Assembly (NCBI GenBank): GCA_965263325.1
Contig: CBDHGY010000002.1
Location: forward strand, 2,294,001-2,358,000
DNA from: CBDHGY01 sp965263325
Lineage (GTDB): Bacteria; Pseudomonadota; Alphaproteobacteria; Caulobacterales; Hyphomonadaceae
Direction of reading: 5' to 3'
DNA: 64,000 bases
In this document: positions 42,968 to 50,988 of the stretch, piece after piece
How the letters are laid out: every line of letters begins with the position of its first letter
Numbering within the stretch: position 1 is the stretch's first letter
Made by a program: the position numbers and the translations under genes
The notes under the pieces: model-generated
Told to the model about the DNA's origin: nothing
The model's database searches: none
What the model saw: only the letters and a program-made list of their open reading frames with translations

Positions 42968-44380
42968 TTAGGCGTTTCCTTCCACCTGCATGGTTCGCAA
43001 AGTTTCGGTCACGCGGTCAACATCCATTGCCAGCTCCGGATCATCGTCCATTTTCTTGGAGATTTTACGAACAGCATGCAGCACCGTTGTATGATCGCGC
43101 TTGCCGAAGCTGCGCCCAATTTGCGGTAAAGACTTCTTCGTCAATGTACGGCAAAGATACATCGCAATCTGGCGTGGATACACGATGGACTGCTGCTTGC
43201 AGGGGCTTTCCAGATCAGATTTGGAGACGTTGAAAGTGCGCATCGCCGCGCGTTTTACGGCGTCTAAAGTCGGAGTTTGCAATGTGCCTTCTTGGCGAAT
43301 TATCACTTTCTCGATCATAGCGGCTGTTATCTCCTTTTTTCCGAATCCTGATTCTGTGTAGAGGCTCCAAATGACACCGCAGAGATTGCGGCCTGGGCCA
43401 CGAACGCGGCGCACCAGTTTCTCGCGAAACACCTCGTTCAAGTGAAAATTTGGGGCTTGCTGTTCGATGATGTCAGCATGGCGATCAACGATTTCTCGGC
43501 GCATGTCTTCATCTGGCAATGAAACTTCTGCCGCCATTGCGCCCTGCAGCTCGTTACGCAAACGCTCCGAGAATCCCGTCAAATCGCCAGGGGCCGCGTC
43601 TGCCGTCATCACGACTTGCCCGCCCGCTGCCGTGATAGCACGGACATTTGCAAAGAACTCTGTGTCTGTGCCTGGTTTGCCGCTGATCCATTGCAGATCA
43701 TCGATCAGAACAAGATCTTTGGTCCGAAGATCTCTTTTCAGATCACTCGTATCGCGGACTTTCACACCCGCATGATAGCGTGTTGTGAACTCCTCGGCAG
43801 ACATCATAAGAACCTGTGTATTCGGAGCGCGTGAAAGCGCGTATTTCTCCAAGCCCTTCATCAGGTGAGTTTTGCCAACACCTTGTGGTCCATAAATAAA
43901 CGCTATGGGCGAGGGCATATGTTCGCCTTCAGCAATACGCTTGGCCATATCCACAGCGACTTCATTAGACTCGCCGACAACAAGCGTGTCGAAGCTCATC
44001 ATTTCGTCACGCGGATTTTTGCGCAGTGTCTTTTCAGGAAACTCGTCTTTTGCCCAAGGGTCTGTCGCGAGGGCTTTCAATTCAGATGTTGCATCAACCC
44101 AGCAGATGACTTTTGCTGGACGCTGGCGGTCATCGCGTGAGCGCCAAAATGTATCGATGTCACGCCTGTATTCAGATTGCACGCGGTCATGTGTCAACCG
44201 ATCACGCGCGGCGATCATTACTACCCCATCAACGTCAGCGACAAACCGCAGATCATCAATCCATTTTGTGTATTCTGTATTGCCGACTTTCTTCTTCAGG
44301 TCTTGTTTTGTTTTTTGCCAAGTTAGCAGCCCTTTACCCTCATTGACGTGATTGGAATTTCTTTCCTCGAAACGGTCCAT
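42968..44380 (-). CDS. dnaA: Chromosomal replication initiator DnaA
   Basis: A 470-residue initiator. Domain I is seen near LLTWQKTKQDLKKKVG, then a linker, the AAA+ domain with Walker A GPQGVGKTH and Walker B LVLIDDLQW, and the C-terminal DNA-binding domain with YPRQIAMYLCRTLTKKSLPQIG and the DnaA signature GKRDHTTVLHAVRKI. The ATG at 44380 has a good TATAAT on its strand 21 bases upstream (44401-44406). It is transcribed away from rpsT in the same direction, with a 510-base gap between the two. Confidence 0.97.
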   Translation of the reverse strand: MDRFEERNSNHVNEGKGLLTWQKTKQDLKKKVGNTEYTKWIDDLRFVADVDGVVMIAARDRLTHDRVQSEYRRDIDTFWRSRDDRQRPAKVICWVDATSELKALATDPWAKDEFPEKTLRKNPRDEMMSFDTLVVGESNEVAVDMAKRIAEGEHMPSPIAFIYGPQGVGKTHLMKGLEKYALSRAPNTQVLMMSAEEFTTRYHAGVKVRDTSDLKRDLRTKDLVLIDDLQWISGKPGTDTEFFANVRAITAAGGQVVMTADAAPGDLTGFSERLRNELQGAMAAEVSLPDEDMRREIVDRHADIIEQQAPNFHLNEVFREKLVRRVRGPGRNLCGVIWSLYTESGFGKKEITAAMIEKVIIRQEGTLQTPTLDAVKRAAMRTFNVSKSDLESPCKQQSIVYPRQIAMYLCRTLTKKSLPQIGRSFGKRDHTTVLHAVRKISKKMDDDPELAMDVDRVTETLRTMQVEGNA

Positions 44381-44890
44381 ATTGCCCGCAGCCCTTTCAT
44401 ATTATATTCTTGTTTCAACCCCGATCGGATGGGCACACGATCCTGTGCTTTCTTTCAAAAGCTTCCGAAAAAACACTCCGTACAGGGATCAATTCGTCCG
44501 ATAAAAGCAGACTACATATTGGATGATTTTCGCGCAACAGAAGAAAACAACAAAATACATCATTTTTGTAGGTGTTGTCGTATTGACGCGACCCAGTTCA
44601 TTGAAAGAACGAAATAATTTTCGTCAGACAAAGAAAGACTTTTTGACACAGAAATGAAACATGCGGCCTCTTCGCAACAGGCAAGTTACCGAGTTCCACT
44701 TTTGACTTATCTTACAGTTTCATAATCAAAGTTCAGGAGCGGCGAGTCTTTTTTCGTAGAAGTTGAAGTGGTCGAATTTCAGCAAATTTTTTGTGCGGTT
44801 GCGAGATGGATCGCTCATGAAAAACCCGCGGAAATAACCGCGGGTCATCTTATTCGTTTTTCTGCGAACTCTGCTAAATAGTTCTGTGGT
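44381..44890. promoter_or_regulatory. Intergenic region between rpsT and dnaA
   Basis: The only gap above 300 bases. It contains a TATAAT (minus strand, 44401-44406) as a likely -10 of dnaA, and the rpsT terminator at its right end. It is AT-rich, with several A/T runs. I found no TTATCCACA DnaA box or close variant on either strand, so an origin here is not supported. Nothing else was recognised. Confidence 0.5.
44818..44845 (-). terminator. Intrinsic terminator of rpsT
   Basis: ACCCGCGG (44824-44831) pairs with CCGCGGGT (44838-44845), an 8-bp stem followed on the minus strand by TTTTTC. It lies 45 bases after the rpsT stop. Confidence 0.85.
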
Positions 44891-45154
44891 CTAACCCATC
44901 GCTTTGATGCGCGCGGATAGACGAGAGATCTTTCTGGACGATGTGCGCTTGTGCATGATGCCTTTTTGGGCCGCCCGCATGATTTCCGGTTGCGCAGCTT
45001 TTAGCGCGGCATCTGCCGCTGTCTTGTCGCCCGATGCAATTGCTTCTTCAACTTTACGCACAAAAGTCCGCATGCGCGAACGGCGCGCTTTGTTGACTTC
45101 AGTTCGGCGCGCAATCTTGCGAACCATTTTCTTGGCTGACTTTGTGTTGGCCAT
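44891..45154 (-). CDS. rpsT: 30S ribosomal protein S20
   Basis: An 87-residue S20, which binds 16S rRNA early in 30S assembly. The MANTKSAKKMVRKIARRTEVNKARRSRMRTFV start and the ending ALKAAQPEIMRAAQKGIMHKRTSSRKISRLSARI are typical. It lies upstream of dnaA, a common alphaproteobacterial neighbourhood. An enoyl-CoA hydratase gene precedes it on the same strand. Confidence 0.96.
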   Translation of the reverse strand: MANTKSAKKMVRKIARRTEVNKARRSRMRTFVRKVEEAIASGDKTAADAALKAAQPEIMRAAQKGIMHKRTSSRKISRLSARIKAMG

Positions 45155-45247
45155 GAATAACTCCTGGATGCCTTTCTACAGGCGGAAATGGCGTCGATAC
45201 AGTCCGAATTCGCCCACGTCAACAGGGAAATGCAAGTCCCGGTATTG

Positions 45248-46024
45248 CTATCGATTGTTAAAGTGGGGCGCGCGTTTTTCGACAAAGGCTTCCATGCCTT
45301 CAGATTGGTCGTCGGTCGCGAAAAGCGAATGAAAAATGCGCCGCTCATGACGGATTCCATGTTCCAAGGTTGTCTCGTAAGCAGCGTCAACAAGTTCCTT
45401 TGTCAAAGATACTGCCGGGCGAGATAGACCTGTTATTTTCTTCGCGACGGCTTTTGCTTCATCCATCAACTCATCTACCGGCACAATTCGGGAAACAAGT
45501 CCGCATCTTTCAGCCTCTTCAGCGTCCATCATCCGCCCAGTCAGGCACATTTCCATCGCCTTCGACTTTCCAATAAAGCGGGTAAGTCGCTGCGTTCCGC
45601 CGGCTCCTGGCGACACTCCGATTGTAATTTCGGGTTGTCCGAATTTGGCATTGTCAGCGGCTAGAATGAAATCACACATCATTGCGAGCTCGCACCCGCC
45701 GCCAAGCGCATACCCGGCAACCGCAGCGATAACGGGTTTTTTGCAGCGGCTTGTGCGCTCCCAGTTTCGTGTGATGAACTCTGAAGCGTAGGCGTCCATG
45801 TAAGAGAGGTCGCGCATTTCCTTGATATCGGCACCCGCTGCGAAGGCCTTTTTCGAGCCGGTTATAATGATGCAGCCGATTTCATTGTCAGCTTCGAATG
45901 TATCAAGCGCGCTCGTAAGCTCATCCATCAGCTGATTATTAAATGCATTCATCTGCTCTGGTCGGTTAAGCGTTATAATCGCAATGCTGTCTTCAACCTC
46001 TGTCAGCAGAGTTTCGTAGGCCAT
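45248..46024 (-). CDS. Enoyl-CoA hydratase
   Basis: A 258-residue crotonase-family enzyme that hydrates trans-2-enoyl-CoA in beta-oxidation. The start at 46024 gives MAYETLLTEVEDSIAIITLNRPEQMNAFN. The oxyanion-hole segments are AFAAGADIKEM and YALGGGCELAMMCDF, and both catalytic glutamates are visible, Glu in GGGCELAM and in QPEITIGVSPGAGGTQRL. A longer frame to 46090 lacks family similarity. It is a short-chain type hydratase; exact chain length is unknown. Confidence 0.93.
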   Translation of the reverse strand: MAYETLLTEVEDSIAIITLNRPEQMNAFNNQLMDELTSALDTFEADNEIGCIIITGSKKAFAAGADIKEMRDLSYMDAYASEFITRNWERTSRCKKPVIAAVAGYALGGGCELAMMCDFILAADNAKFGQPEITIGVSPGAGGTQRLTRFIGKSKAMEMCLTGRMMDAEEAERCGLVSRIVPVDELMDEAKAVAKKITGLSRPAVSLTKELVDAAYETTLEHGIRHERRIFHSLFATDDQSEGMEAFVEKRAPHFNNR

Positions 46025-46148
46025 GTTGGCAATCCTTAAATTTAAGCTGCAAACGCCACCGAACCGGGCGAAACCGGCTTGATACTGCACTGAATGGTGG
46101 GCGTCGAGTGAATATTTACGATAGAATTTACTGTATTGCGGGGAATCA

Positions 46149-46610
46149 TCAAGCCGTCTCGTCTTCGGGGGGCTTAGGTGATGGGAACATGTCCAGCTGG
46201 CGCGGGTCTATAAATTTCTTGCGACCGCGCTTTCTAGCCGGTTTGGTGCGACCCTGTCGGAAATACAGATCATCTGTGTGATCATCTTCCGCAGGTTTCG
46301 CTTTGACGGTTGGTTTCTTTCGAATCTCAGCAGGCGATTTTTTCTCGCCCATTTTCCAATAAGTCACCGCGATAACAGGTGCGCCGGCTTCATCCTCGTA
46401 TTGCTGTACGAAGCCGTGACCCGGTCCAGCTTCAGCCGATTCGATGATGGCAATGATGTCGTCACCGTCTGCCGGGATCCACTCTGTTTCCAATTTCAAA
46501 ATTTCGAAGTCTTCCGCCAATGCCTCTGCTTCATAACGGGTCCGCGCTGCGAACGTTGCGTTTTCGAACGCATCTTTTGCATTGGTGGCAAGGGGATAAA
46601 GGTGGCTCAT
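46149..46610 (-). CDS. Hypothetical protein with a C-terminal sliding-clamp-binding motif
   Basis: A 153-residue protein of unknown family: an acidic helical N-terminal part (residues 1-90) and a Lys/Arg/Pro-rich, probably disordered tail ending in DPRQLDMFPSPK. Residues 138-142 (QLDMF) match the QL(S/D)LF-type beta-clamp-binding consensus of polymerases, MutS and DnaA-regulating factors. It is 11 bases downstream of mmcB and probably co-transcribed, which fits a DNA-repair role at the clamp. The motif is seen; binding is inference. Confidence 0.7.
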   Translation of the reverse strand: MSHLYPLATNAKDAFENATFAARTRYEAEALAEDFEILKLETEWIPADGDDIIAIIESAEAGPGHGFVQQYEDEAGAPVIAVTYWKMGEKKSPAEIRKKPTVKAKPAEDDHTDDLYFRQGRTKPARKRGRKKFIDPRQLDMFPSPKPPEDETA

Positions 46611-46621
46611 CTGTTACGGAC

Positions 46622-47101
46622 TTAGGCTGACAGTTGATGTCCGTCTAGCTGAGGGTCGCTTATTGCGCTTAGTCTCTGCGCAGCGAGGCGCCCAAAACGC
46701 AATGTGATGGCTTTCCTGCGCGCCGCGTTGAGTGAGATTTGCGGAGCATCCCGGATAATTGCACCGCCAAACCGATCCGCAATAATCAGGCCCGCTTCGT
46801 CAGGTATGAGATCGTTCGGAAAGTCTTGTCCGACAGCGAAGTAGAATTGATCGCAGAAAGGTTGATATTCCGGCCACTTCTGATCGGACCGAAAATCCGC
46901 GACAGATGACTTAATCTCAACGATTGAGATCTGGCCCTTCTGGCACAAGGCTACCACGTCGGCGCGGCGACCATTTGCAAGGGTCATTTCCGTGAGGCCG
47001 TACAGCCCAAGTTCTGCAAACAATCGCAGCACTCCGCGGCTGATATCATCGGCCTTCGGCAGCGACAGCTCAGATGCGTTCCCGAAAAATTTGTTCTGCA
47101 T
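46622..47101 (-). CDS. mmcB: MmcB family DNA repair protein
   Basis: A 159-residue protein of the MmcB (former DUF1052) family, whose Caulobacter member affects mitomycin C resistance. The PD-(D/E)xK-like core is seen as RRADVVALCQKGQISIVEIKSSVADFRSDQKW, with the family YQPFCDQFYFAVG following. It probably acts on damaged DNA, possibly as a nuclease. Its likely operon partner downstream carries a clamp-binding motif. Confidence 0.9.
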   Translation of the reverse strand: MQNKFFGNASELSLPKADDISRGVLRLFAELGLYGLTEMTLANGRRADVVALCQKGQISIVEIKSSVADFRSDQKWPEYQPFCDQFYFAVGQDFPNDLIPDEAGLIIADRFGGAIIRDAPQISLNAARRKAITLRFGRLAAQRLSAISDPQLDGHQLSA

Positions 47102-47145
47102 GTGTTCTTTTGCCGTTAAGAGACAAATAGAGTCAAGATGTTGGC

Positions 47146-47718
47146 TTAGATAATCGGGGCGACGCCAAAGATGGCCTCATGCGCCCAGAATAGGGTCGCT
47201 GCATATACTCCGGCTCCGATCACAATGGCGATGAGATCATTCTTGATCGAGGCTTGAGCGACCGGAACTTCACTTGATCGCAAAGATGCAGCAACAAAAT
47301 CGACCAGGCCAAATACGAGGAAGCTGCCGAACAATAACGCTTTTTGCTGGCTCGCACCGACTAATAAATGTCCGATGCTCCAGAGGATAACTGCGCAGAG
47401 CATCGGGTGCTTGATCAGCTTCCGAATATGCGTGCCGGGAACGTAGGCGGCCATCAAGAAAATGAATGCGACGAGCAACAGCGTCATCGTAGCATGGCGT
47501 GCCCATTCTGGACCGATATACAGGTTCCCGGTTGGAGGGGCGCTCATATAGCCATAGATGATCAGGCCGAGTCCGAGAGCGGATACAAGACTGTACACGC
47601 CTTTATAGGGCCCTTCCCCAATTCGCTCGGTAATATCCTTTCCTGGAACTCGCGAACGAAATGCGGAATAAAAATGCGCGGCGAAAAATATCACCAGACC
47701 TGCGATGAGTAGCGCCAT
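47146..47718 (-). CDS. NnrU family membrane protein
   Basis: A 190-residue inner-membrane protein with five to six helices (for example residues 1-15, 43-60, 75-93, 108-122, 127-147 and 162-180) and the NnrU pattern: HFYSAFRSRVP, GPYKGVYSLVSALGLGLIIYGY, and IRHPML-like IKHPMLCAVILWSIGHLL. NnrU was named from nitric oxide metabolism loci in Rhodobacter, but relatives are widespread without denitrification. No nir or nor genes are nearby, so the role is uncertain. Confidence 0.88.
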   Translation of the reverse strand: MALLIAGLVIFFAAHFYSAFRSRVPGKDITERIGEGPYKGVYSLVSALGLGLIIYGYMSAPPTGNLYIGPEWARHATMTLLLVAFIFLMAAYVPGTHIRKLIKHPMLCAVILWSIGHLLVGASQQKALLFGSFLVFGLVDFVAASLRSSEVPVAQASIKNDLIAIVIGAGVYAATLFWAHEAIFGVAPII

Positions 47719-47761
47719 ATTAGCCTCCCGGTTAAAGAGGCGCTGCTCAAATTATCATGCT

Positions 47762-48241
47762 TTAATGAGCGTTCGCCTCTGACTGCAGGTGAGTATAGCT
47801 TTCAATACCGATCCGGTCGATCAGTTCGAACTGGGTTTCGATATAATCGACATGTTCTTCTTCATTCGTGAGGATTTTTCCGAACAGATCACGGCTGACA
47901 TAGTCGCGCACCTTTTCGGCGTGCTCCATGGCATCTCGCAATAGTGGGATTGCATCTTCTTCGAGTTTCAAGTCGCATTCGAGGATTTCTTTTACGCTCT
48001 CTCCAATCCGAAGTTTGCCGAGATCTTGCAGATTTGGCAGTCCACCTAGGAAAAGAATGCGCTCGATCAGCCAGTCGGCATGATGCATTTCTTCAATGGA
48101 TTCCTTGTATTCATACTCGCCGAGTTTCGAAACACCCCAATCTTTCAACATACGAGAGTGCAGAAAATACTGGTTGATGGCCGTCAGTTCGTTTTTCAGG
48201 CAGGCATTTAGAAATTCAATGACTTTGGCGTCGCCTTTCAT
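47762..48241 (-). CDS. bfr: Bacterioferritin
   Basis: A 159-residue haem-containing ferritin that stores iron. Starts MKGDAKVIEFLNACLKNELTAINQYF. Ferroxidase ligands Glu18, Glu51 and His54 are in place, Met52 is the haem ligand (SIEEMHHADWLIERI), and EEEHVDYIETQF gives the C-terminal Glu and His. It is paired with the ferredoxin gene directly upstream on the same strand, which releases its iron. Confidence 0.96.
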   Translation of the reverse strand: MKGDAKVIEFLNACLKNELTAINQYFLHSRMLKDWGVSKLGEYEYKESIEEMHHADWLIERILFLGGLPNLQDLGKLRIGESVKEILECDLKLEEDAIPLLRDAMEHAEKVRDYVSRDLFGKILTNEEEHVDYIETQFELIDRIGIESYTHLQSEANAH

Positions 48242-48360
48242 TGCGGGTCTCCGGATTATTTGAAATTGTTCCTAACAAGCCATATGGACATATTCTGTCT
48301 CAGGGCAAGTGAAAAAATTCAATAAAAACAATGAGATTGAAAGTGAGAAACAGTCTCAGC

Positions 48361-48561
48361 TCACTCTGCGGCAACAAGTGTTTGAGATGAAATGGATTTC
48401 TCCATTTCGTCGCAGATAAGCTCGCTAATTTCAGCTTTGCATTTCCCGCAATTAAATTGGCAACCGCGCGATTTCTGTACGTCTTTCGGGGCCCGGGCAC
48501 CTTCCCGCACCGCTTCGCGGACGGCCGTACAATTAATGCGGTTGCAGATACAAACGATCAT
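48361..48561 (-). CDS. bfd: Bacterioferritin-associated ferredoxin (BFD-like, 2Fe-2S)
   Basis: A 66-residue ferredoxin; the start at 48561 gives MIVCICNRINC. Cluster ligands are Cys4, Cys6, Cys38 and Cys41 (CIC and CGKC), in the BFD arrangement. It donates electrons to bacterioferritin to mobilise iron. The upstream part of the longer frame is not conserved. A Fur-box-like palindrome sits 20 bases before the start, and bfr follows 119 bases downstream. Confidence 0.92.
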   Translation of the reverse strand: MIVCICNRINCTAVREAVREGARAPKDVQKSRGCQFNCGKCKAEISELICDEMEKSISSQTLVAAE

Positions 48562-48580
48562 GCAACCAGCTAAGTGCAAA

Positions 48581-48595
48581 TGAGAATGATTGTCA
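48581..48595. promoter_or_regulatory. Fur-box-like palindrome upstream of bfd
   Basis: TGAGAATGATTGTCA fits the 7-1-7 Fur consensus TGATAAT-N-ATTATCA at 12 of 14 defined positions and also the TGA-N9-TCA pattern of the RirA IRO box. It is 20-34 bases upstream of the bfd ATG, consistent with iron-dependent repression. Which regulator uses it cannot be told. Confidence 0.65.
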
Positions 48596-48637
48596 ACTGC
48601 ATTTGTGTCGCAAGCTCTCAAGCTCATAATCTAGGCG

Positions 48638-49678
48638 CTACTCAGGATCTGGATTGACGGTGCCCTCAGTGATGACCATGCCTTCCGGAATTACGATTGG
48701 TTCCTCGGCTGAAGCCACACCGACCAGATTTTCAACGGGCTTGCCGGGATTACCCTCTCTGCGCGCGTAGGCATCCAGCAAAGACGTGTAGGGCGGAGCA
48801 AATACCCAGCCATTCTCGCCATCATTCACCTTGATTTCGAAATGAAGATGGAAGGTCGTCGCAGTGCCGCCAAAGTCATTCGACATGTACCCAATATGAT
48901 CGCCTGCTTTGACGGTTTGCCCGGCGCTAACTTGCAGGGCGAGCATATTAAGGTGCAGATAGCGATAAATGCGACCGCCCGCTTTTAGTGTGACCGTGTA
49001 GCGGCCAATATTCGAAATCTCTCCATCCTCTACCGCGACAATCCTGTGTAACGTGCGGTTTCGTGGTTCGCGACGGCGAAGCTCCTGGCACTCTGAAGCT
49101 GTTCCGATGCGGATATCTTGACCGAGATGGACACCTTCCCCAGCTGGACAATAGGGAGAGGAAAACCGCGAGCGTGTTTCGCAAAAATTATCTCGCCATA
49201 TGACCTCATAATTTGAGGGATCACACTGGTCCTTACCAGCAGGGCCCAGTCCTCCACCTGGTCGGAAAACCTGACTTTGCGGTATGGTAGGATCTGTGGC
49301 GACCGGGAAAATCATGTCGGGTGCAAAGATCGTTTCAGATAGCGAGCCTTGCCCCGATCCGGGGATGAGATCGCCAGGCGCAAAGTACTCGAATGTTGGC
49401 TCTACCGGTGGATCGGGTTCAGGTTCTGGTTCCGGCTCTGGGTCGGTCTCCGTATCTGGGACAGGGTCTAGTTCATTGACGGGGTCAGTAACAGGATCTG
49501 GAGCCGGATCACTGCTTGCATCAGGTGCGGGGTCTGTCGTTGGATCAGGCTCTGTTGCAGGGTCCGGGGTCGTTTCTTCGGACGCGTCGTCTATGCCCGG
49601 AAATTTCACACTATCGCCGCAGGCCGCGAGTGAAAGTGCCACCGCAATGAATGCGGTCCGTCCCCAAAATCTACGCAT
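48638..49678 (-). CDS. M23 family (LytM) peptidase lipoprotein
   Basis: A 346-residue lipoprotein with signal MRRFWGRTAFIAVALSLAAC (lipid Cys20). An acidic Asp/Pro/Thr/Glu linker at residues 34-94 precedes the LytM domain, with zinc ligands His184 and Asp188 in HLGQD and His279 in the HLHFE motif; His277 is the catalytic His. It should cleave peptidoglycan cross-bridges or act as an activator. It is the last gene of a tight operon with the subtilase, one base after the preceding gene. Confidence 0.9.
   Translation of the reverse strand: MRRFWGRTAFIAVALSLAACGDSVKFPGIDDASEETTPDPATEPDPTTDPAPDASSDPAPDPVTDPVNELDPVPDTETDPEPEPEPEPDPPVEPTFEYFAPGDLIPGSGQGSLSETIFAPDMIFPVATDPTIPQSQVFRPGGGLGPAGKDQCDPSNYEVIWRDNFCETRSRFSSPYCPAGEGVHLGQDIRIGTASECQELRRREPRNRTLHRIVAVEDGEISNIGRYTVTLKAGGRIYRYLHLNMLALQVSAGQTVKAGDHIGYMSNDFGGTATTFHLHFEIKVNDGENGWVFAPPYTSLLDAYARREGNPGKPVENLVGVASAEEPIVIPEGMVITEGTVNPDPE
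49397..49579 (-). repeat. Low-complexity Asp/Pro/Thr/Glu linker repeat
   Basis: Within the M23 lipoprotein gene, irregular copies of PDP, TDP, EPD and EPEP dipeptide units, including EPEPEPEPDP near residues 81-90, span about 61 codons. It probably forms a flexible spacer from the membrane to the wall. Repeat number could vary between strains. Confidence 0.75.
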
Positions 49679-49679
49679 T

Positions 49680-50306
49680 TTACCTTGTTCCCCTAATCAC
49701 GAGACTTTCCGCCACTTCCATAGCTTCTGCTTCATCAATACAGGTCCCGGTTGCCGGATTAATTTTATAACACTCGAACTCGACCAGATAATCTGCGCCA
49801 TAGCGTGATAGCGCGACTTGAGCGCCGGCTGCCGTGGCTGTGAACTTAGCGGTTTCGTCTCGCGGACCTTCTGGGCGACTCCCAATGATCTCATTCGTGC
49901 CGTTCACGATCACGTCATAGTTTTCATAAGGGAAGACGGCGTAATAGCCATCATCGGTCTTTTTAAAACGTGGTCCTGATCCGTCTGTTGCCACTCGCAC
50001 CGAGCCTCCGGTCGGTAATAGAACCGGAACGGGTGGGGCTATGCCGTCCGCGGACTGAATATTTACGAGCGGTCGCTCATCAGGGGTTTCAGTGGCGAGA
50101 TCAGTGCGCGCGGCGTTCCAATCTATCGTGGCTGTTCCTTCTTTTGCGGTATTATCCGACTCGAGCTGCGCCGGCATTGTGTCCGGGGATATCTGCTCGG
50201 CTTTTGGCGCGGCATCTGGAACAGGCGGGCTTTGCTCGCTCGCAGGCTCGCATGCAGCAAGCGCGAGCGCTGCACCGGATATCATGCATAGATGCTTGAA
50301 AGTCAT
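49680..50306 (-). CDS. Putative lipoprotein, unknown function
   Basis: A 208-residue lipoprotein; the start at 50306 follows AAGGAG and gives MTFKHLCMISGAALALAACEP with lipobox LAAC. The mature part has a Pro/Ala-rich spacer and a beta-rich domain (PVPVLLPTGGSVRVATDG, YYAVFPYENYDVIVNG) that was not assigned to a family. One base separates its start from the stop of the propeptide-like gene, so it is in the same operon as the subtilase. Confidence 0.75.
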   Translation of the reverse strand: MTFKHLCMISGAALALAACEPASEQSPPVPDAAPKAEQISPDTMPAQLESDNTAKEGTATIDWNAARTDLATETPDERPLVNIQSADGIAPPVPVLLPTGGSVRVATDGSGPRFKKTDDGYYAVFPYENYDVIVNGTNEIIGSRPEGPRDETAKFTATAAGAQVALSRYGADYLVEFECYKINPATGTCIDEAEAMEVAESLVIRGTR

Positions 50307-50307
50307 A

Positions 50308-50967
50308 TCACTCTCCTTTGCCGGGAAAGGCTGTAAAATCTGGGTCGGCGTAGCGCACAAAAGGCAGTCCGTTCAGGCGTGCCTGCATGGCCTTCGCATT
50401 TGAAACAGGATTGGCGTCGTCAGCGCCGGTATATCTCAGAATCGCTTCGCCAGAATAGTTTACGCGGTGCAAGGTCAACCCATCCAAAGCGGGATGCTTT
50501 GAGGCCCATTCTGCAAATTCAGCGCGCGCAGCGTCTTTGTCTTTTCGGAACAAATCCAGGCAGCGTTTGATTTCCGGATTGTCATTAAACCGCACAACAA
50601 AAGCAGCTTCTTTCAAAATGCGGCCTGCTGGTACGGGCGGAGGCGCGGTCTGCGGCTCTGCCGGCAAGGTGGGTGGCTCTTCGATGATCGTGCCAGTCTC
50701 AGCAGGCATTCTATCCGGGCCGTCTATTGCTTCGAATGCTGGTTCATCCTGATCCGGCCTAGGTGGAAGGATGATGTCACTCATTTCAATGGAGTTCTCA
50801 CCTTCACTATTGGCGAGAGGTTTTACTGCTGGGTCGACTTGCTCTGCGTCGCCGTCTCCGAGCGCATAATAGCCAATAACGCCAGCGCCGCTCCCGGCAA
50901 GCGCAAGCGCAATAACCCCAAGAATGCCTCCGCTTAGACGCGACGATTGATGTTGTTCATCCGGCAA
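50308..50967 (-). CDS. Membrane-anchored propeptide-like protein beside the subtilase
   Basis: A 219-residue protein with one N-terminal helix (GGILGVIALALAGSGAGVIGYYAL) and a Pro/acidic linker. Its C-terminal domain (about 115-219) has strands and helices (AAFVVRFNDNPEIKRCLDLF, ARLNGLPFVRYADPDF) similar in layout to the pro-region of the adjacent subtilase. It may be an inhibitor or folding chaperone for that protease. It uses TTG at 50967 as start, with GAGGGGA upstream, since no in-frame ATG exists near. 21 bases separate it from the subtilase gene. Confidence 0.7.
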   Translation of the reverse strand: MPDEQHQSSRLSGGILGVIALALAGSGAGVIGYYALGDGDAEQVDPAVKPLANSEGENSIEMSDIILPPRPDQDEPAFEAIDGPDRMPAETGTIIEEPPTLPAEPQTAPPPVPAGRILKEAAFVVRFNDNPEIKRCLDLFRKDKDAARAEFAEWASKHPALDGLTLHRVNYSGEAILRYTGADDANPVSNAKAMQARLNGLPFVRYADPDFTAFPGKGE

Positions 50968-50988
50968 ATTCTTCCCCTCTTACCTATT

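Noticed and set aside
44381..44890. Chromosome origin oriC in the dnaA-rpsT gap
   Set aside because: No DnaA boxes or origin repeats were found; the position alone is not evidence in alphaproteobacteria.
48300..48500. A 66-codon minus-strand frame overlapping the ferredoxin gene
   Set aside because: It overlaps bfd in another frame and has no domain; the Cys motif is in the chosen frame.
49397..49579. Possible CRISPR or tandem DNA repeat
   Set aside because: The irregular short repeats stay in frame and encode an Asp/Pro/Glu-rich linker of a lipoprotein; there are no spacers.
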